From Dolomedes plantarius (Eukaryota > Arthropoda > Arachnida > Araneae > Dolomedidae), in assembly GCA_907164885.2 (NCBI GenBank), contig OU015496.1, positions 101,384,132 through 101,448,131 on the forward strand: a DNA stretch of 64,000 nt. Reading direction: 5' to 3'. The position numbers and the translations under genes are program-made. Positions within the stretch are counted from its first letter, which is position 1. The number at the start of each line of letters is the position of its first letter. The notes under the pieces are model-generated. The model ran no database searches, was not told the origin of the DNA, and was given only the letters and a program-made list of their open reading frames with translations. Shown here in pieces: positions 29,201-43,222 of the stretch.

Positions 29201-31548
29201 CTAAAAATTAATCTTTAAAAATTCACCAAAAATCAGAAAATAGAGAATTTCAAAATCAAAAAATTAAAAATTCAAAAAAGATTTCATTTTAAAGGAATTT
29301 TTATGATCTTTCTCGTGATATAAATTTTATAACCCTCAAATTATTATTTTAAATGCAAACTTAAAAAAAGTTACAAAAACAGCTTAAAAATTTAATTTTC
29401 AAAAATCTAAGAATTTTTCAAAAATCTTTCTTAGTACACCCCTACACTATAAGAACTGCCATGCAAAATTTCAGCCCTTTAGGTCCAGTAATTTGGTCTG
29501 TGCGTTATCTCTCAGTCAGTCAGTCAGTCAATCACGGAACTGTTTTATATTTATAGATTATTAACAGAAACTTAAGTGTTAATATTTTATTATTTCAATA
29601 GTAATGAAGTTTTAATCTGAGCTTTAAAAATGGCAAAAATAGCATTGATTTGGTTATCCTGTATGCCAACTAATTATTTCTGTCCTTTCAAGTAAATTTA
29701 TATCTTATTCAAGATCACTTCTCAGTCTCTAGACTAACTGTTTTCCCTATAAACATTGTTCTCAAATTATAGAAACTTGCATGCTTTTATCTGAAGTTCA
29801 ATGATGAGTGCTGTAATGAAATAGTGAACAAATAATTATTAGTTTTAAGATTACAACTCATTGTTAATATATCTATGTAGAATAAATCCTATGTTTAGTC
29901 AAAGAATTGCTTAGCTGCTATAAAAATTTATATGCAGTGTTTGATATTATTTACATTAACTTTACAAAACTTTCTGGCTCAAATTAGTTTATATGTATTA
30001 CATGTTCATTCTTGTATTTCCAACATGATCCTTTATAGTAGGAATTGATATTCTGTATCAAAAATTTTGTTTGAGAAAGAATGAGTATGCTCTTGTCTGG
30101 CACAAAAGTTCTGTAGTTCTACAATTAATTGGTGCGCAAAAAAATTAGAAAGCAGCAACAATATTTAGAAATTATTTTTAATGAGACTTATTTCTGTACC
30201 TTTATAATTACCATGAAGTTATGAAAATTGTTGAGCTTGCGCTATCTTGCATGTTTAAGCCTTTAATTCTTTATTTAGAGCAGTGGTTCCCAACACGTTG
30301 AAGTCTGCAGACACTAAGCCAGAAATTTAACCATGTACGGACCACCACCATCCCCACCGACCTGGGGGGAATCTTCCGGGGGGTATGAGCATATAGAATA
30401 TTCCTCAGGCAGAAAGGATAAAGGATTAACGTTCTCTCATTCTAACATATTATATTCTAATAATAAAATAATTATGTTAAACTTTTAAGAAATTTTAATT
30501 CAACACCTGATAGTCATCTGATATATTCCACCCATCTAGTTCAATGAACATTGCTTTCAAAATCCCCATTTATTTGGCAACTTTTTTAATGTTTTGCCGG
30601 ACCACTCCCGAGGCTCTCGCAGACCACCAGTTTAGAACCACTAATTTAGAGAGATTTGCTCAGAAATATATATGTTGGTCTATTTCTTTACCATAGATAG
30701 ATCTTTACCATACTATTTCTGGTGGTCTGCGAGGCTCTCGCAGACCACCAGTTAAGAACCACTAATTTAGAGAGATTTGCTCAGAAATATATATGTTGGT
30801 CTATTTCTTTACCATATATTTTGGTGAATTATTAATTCATGAAATATTACCTTCTAGACTCATATTTATTGTTGGAAACACAGTCATGATACAACATCTA
30901 TATATTTCAAGAGAGATGAATTGTGTAAAACCTTGTCTGGGAATAGTGTTTCTCTACTGACAATCACTGCTAAGCCTGTTGACCGTAAGTTTTGAGATCT
31001 TTAAAACCATTTTATAGCTTAAATTTAAGCCAAATATTTTTAAATGATTTTTAAACATATGTTTGTTAAAAATTTTAGACAAACGTCCATACATCTTCTT
31101 GACTGCTCGAGTACATCCAGGAGAAAGTAATTCTTCTTGGGTTATGAAAGGTATGTCTTTTTTCACTGATCCTGTATTACATCTCAATTTATAGATTAGT
31201 AGTTAAGATTTATGTTTAAATTATAATTGGATCTTCATTCGCACTTGTGTGAAACTGTTTAGGAAAAATTCTCATAAACTGACATAATTAGTACATTTCT
31301 GTCAGTTTATTCATGTTTATAGTTGTTTATTAATACTATGTTAGTAATTCCTCAATCAACTGTTAAAACTGTACATAATAAAATTCAGTGTATTTATCGG
31401 TCTCATTATCTTTCAAATTTATTGATCGTAAATTTTCCCACTGGATGTATTTATAAGGTTTTTAATTTATCAATCTCTCCAGTGGTGGCTCCAGGACAGA
31501 GATTTTTTTTTTTTTTGGGGGGGGGGGCAACGTCGGTTCTTTTATTTA

Positions 31549-31607
<59 letters not shown>

Positions 31608-34600
31608 AATAAACATCCTCTCATTTTAAATTTTAACTCATTTAGTATTAGGTCTACGATTATATCATTTTAGGCTATGAAAAAGAAATACGCCAGGCTT
31701 TTTTTTGGGGGGGGGGCAATTGCCCCTATTGCCCCCCCCCCCCCTTTGAGCCGCCCTTGATTCTCTCTTTGTTTAGTAATACCACAGTATTACTTGCAGT
31801 AATGATGTTTCATGTTTGGGATTTTTGAGATGTAAAGGTCTGAAATGATATATTTTTAAGAGTTAAAAGTATTTTTATGTGAAGTTAATGATGATTGCTT
31901 TTGCAACTAAACTTAAAACATGTGTTATATTGTTCAAAGTTTGTTTTTACACTAACTGATAATATTTTTAAATACCGTCTATGTTAAGAAAATACATTAA
32001 TGTTTATCTACATCTCTTACAAAATTTTAATAATTAGTATACTTATAGTGAGCAAATGCTGTATAAGTATATTCACTCAATTAATTTTCACATTGTAATT
32101 GTGTTCATTTATTTGATGCTGGTATTTAGTGAACTTTAAAAGAACTAAGTCAATATAAAACACCACTTATAGTTCAGGAATATAAATGCCAAATGAACAA
32201 TAAGGTATAAATTCTAAATACTTTACATAATGGGCAGTGCTCTTTTTGTTTGCAATATTATTTTTTCATGTCATATATTTACATCTGTTACCTTTTAATA
32301 ATGTATAAAATTTTTGTATCTTTTGCTATGGATAGGTACTCTAGATTATTTGCTGTGCAATAAAGCCCAAAGACTTCGAGAAATGTATATTTTTAAAATC
32401 GTTCCTATGTTGAATCCTGATGGAGTGATAAATGGATGGTAAATTATTTGCATTTAAATCTTTTTTTATTATAAATTTCAACTAAATCTTGTAATGTCGT
32501 ATCCGCCTACATTTGGAACCCTTTTTTTTTTAACTGTACTTGCAAAAATTTCTGTCTTATTTTTCGAAGGAATATAGCACCAAAATAAAAATGAGGAAAA
32601 AAAACAGACCATAACAATGCAACTTTTTACAAATTTGAGGATTTTTTTGTCGAAATTGAGCAAATTTTTACAGAAACAGCTCTAGCTCTACAAAAAAAAG
32701 TTACGCATATATCATTAATTTCTTTTTATTATATGTACATAAAACACTTGTGAATGTAACAACCTAAAAGCTAATCAATGTTTTGAAATCTAAAAGAATA
32801 GAGGCAATTATATGCAATGACATTTAAAATTTCAGACATTTCTCGTGAGATTTTTTATAAATGCAGCTATAAATCAACAAATAAAGACCTAGAGCTAAAT
32901 CTGTAGTTCATTACATTTGTAATATTATGAAAAAGATACCTGAAAAATTTCATAGATATCATAATTCTATTTTTAGTTATCACTATAGTCGTTTACATTT
33001 TTGTTGAAAAACAAGTTCTTCAGAAAATACAATTAAAAGTTTTCTACTTGTATTGAAATTGACTGCTTTTATTCTTCTTTAAATCATTCTAATTTCATTT
33101 CTAATGATCGTACAGAAAAAATAAAAACAGATTTAGTTACAGAAATTTACATTCTTTAAAAAACAGGAATCTCTCTATTCTAAAAAAAAGTAACTCCCGC
33201 TGCCACTGTCGAAAGCTTGTCACGCTATCTCCTCCAAAATCGCGGGGGGTATGGGGTCAAAAGCGATACCAATGGATGCAGAAAAATGGGGGGACCAAAG
33301 TAAGACATGTCTAATCTTCGTCGGACTTTAAGTTTTTTTTAATTTTATGTTTTGTGGGAAAATATTGACTTTTTCATCTTCAGATTATGATAACTTGCCA
33401 AAAAATGATCGTAGAATTTTGATCTTTTTACGATCTAAGACTACAGACATTTCTCTTTCAAACTAGACCTCATTTGTTTAAAAATATTTTAAAACAGACT
33501 AATATTTTCATCAAAAAATGAAGCACAGTTTTTCAAGAAATATTGACTTTTTCATCTTCAGATTACAATAACTCGCCAAAAAATGATTGTAGAATTTTGA
33601 TCTTTTTACAATCTAAGACTACAGACATTTCTCTTTCAAACTAGATCTCATTTGTTTAAAAATATTTTAAAACCGACTAATATTTTGATCAAAAAATGAA
33701 ACACAGTTTTTCAAGAAATATCGTCCCCTAGTGGATGTAATATCAATGCTCCTCGAGTTTTTATCTTACAAAGAAAATATTTACATCATCTGGAAGCTGA
33801 AAGCTTTCTTATTCATATAAACCTCATTTCAAGTCTATATCTTAAATTTTCGATTTTTAATTGAATTCTATAGCTGATAATTCAACAGTGATGAAACACC
33901 CCTCGCATTAAGGGTGACAACAGTAAATGGATGGAAGCTGTTACATTGTCCGAGAATCACCCCTATGTATCTCGCTATTAGCCATAACAGAGGAGTGAGC
34001 CTAGGGTCAAAGCCCCTAGTAATAAAAAAAACTAAAATTTGAGTTTTCATCAAAATTGATGTTTTAAACATAGTCGGAAATTATTATGTTTACTACCTTA
34101 TGAAAATTAGTTCTATATTATTTTTGTTAAGATATACTTTGCTTTCTATCTCACTTTTTCATATTTGCACCCCCCCCCCTCCAAAAAAAAAGAAAAAGGA
34201 TTAATATTTGGAGGCACAATTCAAAAATAACATGCTTTCTTATGTATTCAGGTTCAGACCCAATAGTGCCTTTTAATTTTAATTGTAGTGTATCACCTAA
34301 ATGGTGCTGTGGGTTGCTTTCCTTCCAAGTGATAATAGACAGTGTATGTAATCATAAAATTTATTGGTACACACCACATTACACACGCAAATACTTAGAT
34401 TAATCAAATAAGAGTAATTCAAGTAAGCATCACATCTGTCAGAAGTGATGTTGAATGTCAATCTCATTCTCCTTTTTTGAATCCCTGTAGGGGATGCTTA
34501 TCGCACGAAAGTAAAGCATGATGTAACCTCATACACAGTTTTATGGTATGTACTTATTGTAATATGTAAATGTATACTTTAGTGAAAATGTTGTTGTAAG

Positions 34601-37600
34601 AATTATTAGCCTTGCATTGCGAAATCAACATCTCAATAATGAGATAGGAAACTAAATTAACATAAACGTTGCTGCCTTTAAGACAGATTCCACCATTTAT
34701 CATATCAGTTGTACAGTTCCAAAAATCTGTGTTTGAAGAATAGTCATTCGTCGAGAGATGCCAAATTTATGCTCTCAGGGTTTTTATATATGTATATTGT
34801 TTGAAAATTTTCTTATTGTTTAATATCATTTTGTTCTTTGTCTTATTCTATTTTCTGTTTATTATAGCCATCGCTGTTCCCTATCTGGCCTAGATTTGAA
34901 TCGCCAGTGGATAACACCAAACATGCAGCTACATCCTACTATTTTTTATACTAAATCTTTAATGCACTATTTAGCATCCAGAAACAGAAAGCCCCAAGTA
35001 AGTTTTTATTGTAAAAAATCAACAGTAATTTGTCTTGTTTCAGTTTTTGTTGTAAACATACATTCTTATGTAAAATGAAAAAAAAATTGTTGCTGTGTAG
35101 AAAACAGAAAATTCTTTAAAAGCAGAGTTTAAACATTTTTTGACGAGTTTCATTATTTAAAATCAAAGTTTCGCTTGCTTTACCTCTAAATAATAGGGCA
35201 CGGTTGGCAAAGGCGTTGAGCCTGTGATCTGAGAGTTGCGGGTTCGATACCAGTCGCTGACAAAACGTTAAAGTGTTCACTAATGGTGACCAGTGCATGT
35301 AAAATCTGTCGTGGCTGCAAAGTCCTTCAAGTTCTCAAATTTACCTCTGGAGGTGTGGGGTTAAATGTTCCAGTCTCGTCACTTGACTTGATTCTAAATT
35401 ACAGGACTGGCTTGTAGGGGGTAATGCTGGTCACCTATACGGTGCCCTCTTAAATGAATGGCCAGCAGTATCGCCCTTTACTGAGGACAAATGGCATCAT
35501 AGCCAATCTTCCGGGCATTTATAATAAATAAATAACTTCTAAATAATTTTACAAAATTTCGTTTTGTTGCTGTAGTAAACAACCTTTGTACATTACTTAA
35601 ATTTTATTTTCTTGTAACTTAACTGTTGATGCTGATCTGCTTAGCTTGTATGTTGTGAAGGATAACTGTAGAAGTTTCAAAATACACCATTCTGATTAAC
35701 ATCCATCTGTATAACAAGGTTTTTTTTTTATTTTATAAAGAAACTTAAAATTTTGTCATCATGACATATTTTAATGAAAAAAATGAAGTGATTTAATGCA
35801 ATTTTAAATCATTGATTGTAAAAATTTGTCAGCAGCTCAGTAAATGTTGACCTTGTTGTAGGAATATTCACTATTTTTTTCTGTATGAGAAGTAAGTAGT
35901 ATTATTACAGGATGTTAAAGGCAAGTTTTACACTAAAAATCCACTGAAAATTCTCAAATTTTATATTCAGCACTGGCACATTAGATATGTAGGTTCAATA
36001 AGACTCATCTCAAAATACCTACCCTAGGATGCTGGCATTCGATACCCATAGATATTCTGAGGGTTTGAGTCCCGTTATTGGCAGGAATGTTTGTAGCAGT
36101 TCAGAAATTGGTTTTAACCCCTTCCTTCTCTCTCCCATCAAAATTACAGGGTGAGGTTTCACCTTCTATTTCTTGTGGCCATGATATTTCCAGGTTGGAG
36201 TGTTTAAAAGTAATGAACCAAAAAGATTAAAACAATCCATTTCATTTACCCTCAAAAGTTTTAATTATTTTGTTGCATACCAGATGGCACGGTACTATTT
36301 ATAATGTAATTTGGGATGGGTTTTTTTTTAAACTAGATGTGGCAGATGAAGAAATAAATGGAATCCTCCAGAGAAAATAGGCACATTCATTACCTTTTTC
36401 TTGAAAACTATGCGATCATTAAGAGGTTAAGCAGTAGGTCCTGGTTTAATTAGTTCTTTTGTAGCAAAAAATGACCGTAGTGCTCTCAACCCACCAACCA
36501 ACCAACCAACCAAAATACTTACAAATGTTATAGTCATATTTACATAGATTGTGATCTGGGTTTCCATTTATGTCAGTAAGCACAAATTACTCCTTTATGA
36601 AAGATAAGCATATTTATTGCACCATAGGATGAAGGCAATGAATAAAAAATGAGTACAACACCCTAAATTTCTAACAAGACAGTGTAAAAGTTCTCGTGAC
36701 ATCACTCATCTTCCTTTTAAATGGTACTGAAAAAAAAGTGAACATAATATGGCAAAATAAGCTTAGGAGTGCTAAATCCTAGCTATCTGATTGGTCAAAC
36801 TAGTTTTCATAGTGAATGTAAGAGGGTATATAGGTATATAGTAACTCAAAAGCCAAAAGTTTCCACACCAAAGGAGCCAGCTATCTAGTGAAAGTGCTTA
36901 TTGTGCATTTACTACTTTTAGAGATTAGGGTTAAGCATTTTAATAGGACTTAGGATATTTTAAAAAAGCTGTCATAGATATTCAAGGTATTACATATATA
37001 TCTGATTGGTCATTATATTTATGTACCACTATTTTTCTTATTTTATGTAAAATATATTTGTAGATGTTTCCAATTCTCGAGTTCTCATTATTTAGAAAAA
37101 TTGTTTACTTTTTTTTTTTTTTTTACAAGAATTTATTTTGTTCTAACACATATTTAAGAAAAATGCATGTAGCCTTATCTAACACCATTTTTATTTTATT
37201 TTTTAATTATCAGTAAGAAAATTAATCTTAATTTCAATAAATATAAATGTCTTTCATTTAGGCATTTTGTGATTTTCATGGACATTCTCGGAGAAGCAAT
37301 GCTTTTTTCTTTGGATGTAATCCACAACAATCTTGGTGGCCTTCAGATGAAACTAAACAAGATTGTGAAAGCTTTAAGGTAAGTTATATTAAGTTAACTG
37401 TTATATTGAGTTACAATAACTCATATTTCATTGAGCATAAAATATGAGTTATTATAAGTCATGACATTTATTTTATGAATTTAAAATTAAGAAATACTGT
37501 AAATTTGCCATTCCTTTTTTATTTCATTTCATTTTTTTTTAAATTGAAGCCAAAAAGTTTTTAAAAATGAGGCTGAGCTATAAAGGACAACCTTAACCAA

Positions 37601-40600
37601 TCATATAAACTTAATATTACATGAAGGATGCTAGGTAAATTAGTATTTAAAATAGTGTGCATAAGTTTTTTTATTTTATTTTACAAATGCTGATCATTTG
37701 GCCACTGGGCCATTGGACCACTGGCTCTCCAATACAAGGGACTTAAAATTCAAAAGTGCAGGGCACACATCAAGAGGGAATGTAGTCATAGATTGGCCCA
37801 AATGGTACAAGATGCAGTGGGGCAGTCAGCCAAATCAAATTGGAAAATATGTGCCCAAAGACAGTTGTAGCTGGTCAAAAGTCTAAAACATGAGACTGCA
37901 GCAAAACAAAGGGAGTCAGGAACAAAAGAAGAATTTCTACATAGAGAAGTCCAGGGCTTCTCTCTAGAGAATTTGTTAGACTTTGATTTAAAAGAATTTT
38001 TGCCGGTCATTTTTATAAAAAGCTTGGAAGAATGGTATGTCAAGGGCCTGTTAAGTTCTAAGTGTGTGTATAAGTAGAATGTAATGGTATGATGTCTGCT
38101 GCTTGTTTCATGTAGAGAATTTTATTAGTCATAGATTAATTGTATTGAAGATAAATTTTGCAGATATAAATTAGTAAACTTGGTAGATGTGATTAAAAAT
38201 ATTGAAAATGCTGCAACAGATATTTATAAAAATTGAAATTTTTAATTCATAACTGTAATTTTCAATGAGTAATAATATAACGTAATAACCTTTACATACT
38301 TGATAATAAGCATGTATCTTACTTAACAAGCTCTAAAATTGTTTTATTTATTGTGGCTGAATCTGCATAGTTAGATAACATTTAAAAGAGCAGTGAAAAT
38401 GCAGTTTGGATTTTTAATTTAACGTATTTGAGTTTTTCAAAAGCATGGAGAACAAGCTTTAGCATGATAACTTCATGTTAATGACATGTATGCAGACCCA
38501 AAATGACCTACAAAATTAGACTAGTGGCTGACTGTGCTGTAAAAACTGCTCTAGTTTGTTATATGTGCTGTTGATTATAAAAGTGGTCTAAGTCATTGTG
38601 TCAGTGCTCATAAAAGTGGCCTAAGTCCAGAGTCTAAAAAAAATTAGTTTATGCGTTATTTCATGTTGCATTCCATTACATTACCGTCATCTGAAGCAAT
38701 CTTTGCAAAATTGTAAATATTAAATGGTAAATATTTTCTGAAATATTATAGTAGGAAAGTATTTTAACATAGGATTATGTTCCTCCATAACGGTCCTCCA
38801 TAAAGGAAAATTTCAGATGCTAAAACTGTCCGTCCATCCATCCTCACGAGTTATAATTTTTGCTGCACGCCAAACCGAGTCTATCGCTTGGACAAATTAA
38901 ACAGAAAAGTACCAAGATGCGTTAAAATTTTGATGTACATATATGTATATACAGTGGAATCTCGATCGATCATTTTCCGAATCATCGTTTTCCTGTATGT
39001 GTTGTTTATTGTACCCAGTACTTATGATCATATTGCTTTGTTATGTTCTCGCATTTATCATTCAGTTCAGTTAGTCCCTTGAAAAATGATAGATCGAGAT
39101 TCCACTGTATATACATATAACGAGATTCCTCTGTATGTACATATATATAGATACATATATACATACAAAAGAGGTAAGCAACGATAAGTAATCCTGCGTT
39201 AATAACCTGCGGTAGTTTCGTTAGAAGAGACTACTAGAAATTTATTTATTTTACTATTGGGTACTGGGTAATTGGGTTTGTTCAAACCCAAAACTTTAAA
39301 TATTTCGAAATGAAAATTATATGACTTAGACCACTTTTGTAATCACTGGTACAATGACTTTAGACCATATTGTAATCACCGGCACATATGCTTCTAGCAA
39401 GGTATCAAAAATCGTTTGAAGATCAGCATTTTTTATATTTTATTTTTAAAAATTCATTATTACTACAAAAATTTTATTCTTGCATAAATTTTTGTATTTT
39501 CTCAATAGTTGATATGATTTAATCATGTTCATATAATTTATTTAGGGTTAGGTTATGCATAATGTGTGCTTACAAAAAAAATTAGCTTGTATTAGATTTG
39601 GAACACACACTTTCTCTAGAGTTGACAGCATGTATGTGAATCAGAATCAATGTAACAGAGGAGGGTTAAAGTTAAGAAAAGATGCAAAAAATAGCTCACA
39701 AGAAAAATACTGAGAGCTAGATCAAAAGTTCTATATTATGCTATTTTTTACATGTTTTTATTACCTCACTTTCTTGTTTGTTTGTGTGTTTCTGCAGTTC
39801 AAATCTTGCAATCAATTTTTAACTAACTTCCCGACTAGGTAGACATTTGAAACTTTTAGAATAGCTCAGAACATGATGACAATGCATTATTTTAATACTT
39901 TTAGCCATCTTTAAGTAGAATTAAATTTTTTCAGTTAATTTTGTTTTGTAGACTGGTGCAGCCATCTATCGGCCGGGACGGGAACGAAAAGTTAAAAGCA
40001 AGTTAACTTCCAATTAACTTCATTTTCTTTCAAGTTGATGAGATAATTCATCCAAAAAAAATTTTTTAAGTATTTATTAATACATAGAATTGTCAAATTT
40101 ATATGATTCAACAGAAAATTTAAAAACACGGTATATAAAAAGTTCTTTTTATCTTGTAATTATTAATAATGAGACTCTGTAACTCATAACTTTATCCTAC
40201 CTTAATTATTTTTCAGAGTGATCTAGGTTATCCTGGTACTTGCTTTAGAATTCTATTCTAGACAAATTTATTGAAAAAAAAAAATTGTACGTGAAGTATA
40301 TCAGAATAATACGTATATGATATATGTATCCTAAAGTGATATTAATGAGAAATAAACATCTTACTCCCAAAAAATTCAAAACAGCTTAGTTCATAGAAAA
40401 GATTAATTCATTTCTTTAACAATTAAAAAACTCCTATTTAAGTTTGCTGTTGTACGTATGAATATATGTACTGCAGGAATGAGATCTGTCTGTATTAAAT
40501 TTAATTTTTACTTTCTCTAATATAGAAATGCTTTATTCTTGTGCTCTGTTTTACAGATTCTCCCACTTTTGATGAATGAAATGGCACCAACTTTTAGTTT

Positions 40601-42250
40601 AGAGGATTGCGAATTTGCAGTTGAGAGAAGCCGAGAATCTACTGGCAGAGTGACTGTTTGGCGCCAGTTTGAGGTTGCTCTTAGCTATACATTAGAATGT
40701 TCTTATGGAGGTTGCAATCAAGGAAGATATGCTGTAAAGTGTTCAATTTTTACTTTTAATTTTTGTGACAAACTACCCTAGTAGCACAACTATGTCAGGA
40801 CAATGTCGGTTTACAGAGGCTATCTGATGATGTCATGTCCACGACCCCAACGGTCAGGCCAATGTTAATTGCCACGTCAGACCTACCACTGCGCCAATGG
40901 ATTCGTTGTCAGACCGACAGTGCCATGTACCAGCAATGACAAAAGACAGCAGTGTTGAGTGATTCCTAATGTCACAAATTAAGTAGGGTTAATGTAGGAT
41001 TACGTTCCTCAATAACAGTCCTGTGGAGAGAGAAAAATTGTCCAGCATCGCGAGTTATAATTTTGGCAGTACGCCAAACCCAGTAGCAGTAAACTGTTAA
41101 ACAGAAAAGTACCAAAATGCATTTAAAAAAAACTTAGCAATGATAAGTAATCCTACGTTAATAACCCGCAGTAGTTTCGTTAGAAGAGACTACCTGAATT
41201 TTTTTTTTTTTTTAAAAACAAAATCAGAAAGCTGAAATAACTTATCAAACAATCACAATAAAATATAAATACTATCTTAAACTTATAATAGGTTTCAATA
41301 ATGGAAAATATCCATAATCTCATATCTCATTATTTACACTGACTTTCTAAGTATAAAAATATTATAAAAAAAATGAATGTATAAAATTTACTGATTTAAA
41401 AACCTTAAGAAAAATAACTTCTTGGGTAGAAGAGAAGTGAAATTCAATGTGACTAACTGACATCAGAAAATGACCATTGGCCTCCAGTCGATGTCAAGTT
41501 GAATTCTGACGCCAACGTTTGACCAACCTTTCTGATGTTGGGCAGCAAGGTCAGCTGATGTACTTGTGCTACTTGGGTTATGTATGCTATAATACAATGT
41601 TTTATAGCATACATTACACTCTCAGATTTGAAAATTAAGACATGGTATCAGGTTTGAGCCTCATTATTCTTTATTGGCATCTACTGCAATGGTGGCTCCA
41701 GGGGGGGAGCAGTAGGGGCAATTGCCCCTCCCCCCCCCCAAAAAAAAAAAAAGAGAGAGAAAGAAAGCTCGGCGAATAATTTTTTTCATAACCTAAAATT
41801 ATATAATCTTAGACCTAATACTAAATAAGTTTAAATTTAAAATGAGAGGATGTTTATTTCTTATATGTTTATTTGTTTTATTTCTCTGTGTTAAAACTCT
41901 TAATGGTCACTATGTAGCGTGCCTTTTTATTAAAAATTTTTTTTTTCTTAAAATCCCCACAGCTGAATTACATAATAATATACTTAAATATATAAGTTTA
42001 TAATAGCATTGTTTGATTTTTCTTCATCATCAGTGTTCTTAAATGTTAAATATATCAGAAATAAGAGATTTATAAAACAGCACACCCAGAAATGGTACAT
42101 TTAATGTGGAAAAATGAGGAATACTAGCATAGTTTCATTTTTATATTTTAGATAATCGTGTAGACATGTATTTATTTATTTTGAATTCTTTTTAAAAAAA
42201 TTAGCTGAATAAAAGATTATTTTTATGTATTAATAATACACACATTCATT

Positions 42251-42293
<43 letters not shown>

Positions 42294-43191
42294 CAGTGTT
42301 TGAAACATTAATCAAATCTACGATAAGAAACCATAGCCTTTTATTTTTTCCCCACTTTTTTTATCTTATTTTTAAAGTGGTTGGGGAAGGGAATTAGTAA
42401 AGTAATGCTTTAGGTAAAACATTTTCTATACATTGTCCTCTGCTTCAATGTGTCCTGTATCAGAGTGACATCTCTGTAATTTTGCTTCCATGATGGTTAT
42501 CAATTATGTCATTCAGTATTTAATTTATTTGTGTTTAATGGGTTGTCAATACTATTTGATATTTAACAATCATTTTCTTTCTCATAGGGTTATCATATAG
42601 GTATTCCTCAGTTAGAAGATACAGGTATAAAGTTATGTCAGTGCTTCAGTAAGTTGATCATTGACTCTAAAACTAGTAGAGTATGGACCAACCTTTTGTT
42701 AGACATGAAATCCTTTCCCCTTCCAAGGTATCAATTTTATTTTAATTTATATAATGCAGTTTATATATATTTTTTAAAATGACCATGAATATGTGTTCAT
42801 ATTGAATTTATTTTGTAGCTAATATTTTAAATGTACTTTTATATAACTCCTTTAATTTTACCTGTAAATTTCGTAAAACTATTATATTAAGTTTTTAGTC
42901 ATTCATGAATATAAAAAAAAAATTGTCACTTTTATTTATCTACATTATATTAATTAATAATCTACAAAGAGGGAAAGAGTTAATCATCACTGTGCCATTT
43001 TAATGGTGTAATTTTAATAATATTATTTCAAGCAATGGTTCTTTCAGAATTGATTGAGCTATATTATTAAATGTAGATGAAAAATACATAGCTGTCTATG
43101 GTCATAATTAAAATAATTTACAATAATTTATGAAGTAATATTGCCCAGCAAATTTAGAACATCTGATATTTACTATAAGCAGTAGTTGGTG

Positions 43192-43222
<31 letters not shown>

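Larger units (their letters stand above)
38561..39389. mobile_element. Unclassified element with 64-bp inverted repeats, host of nested insertions
   Basis: The left end ATATGTGCTGTTGATTATAA and the complement of the right end ATATGTGCCGGTGATTACAA are inverted repeats of about 64 bp. Each contains two tandem units of about 33 bp carrying AAAGTGGTCTAAGTC. The interior is occupied by a second repeat (38757-39236), itself split by a MITE. No transposase is visible. Confidence 0.72.
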
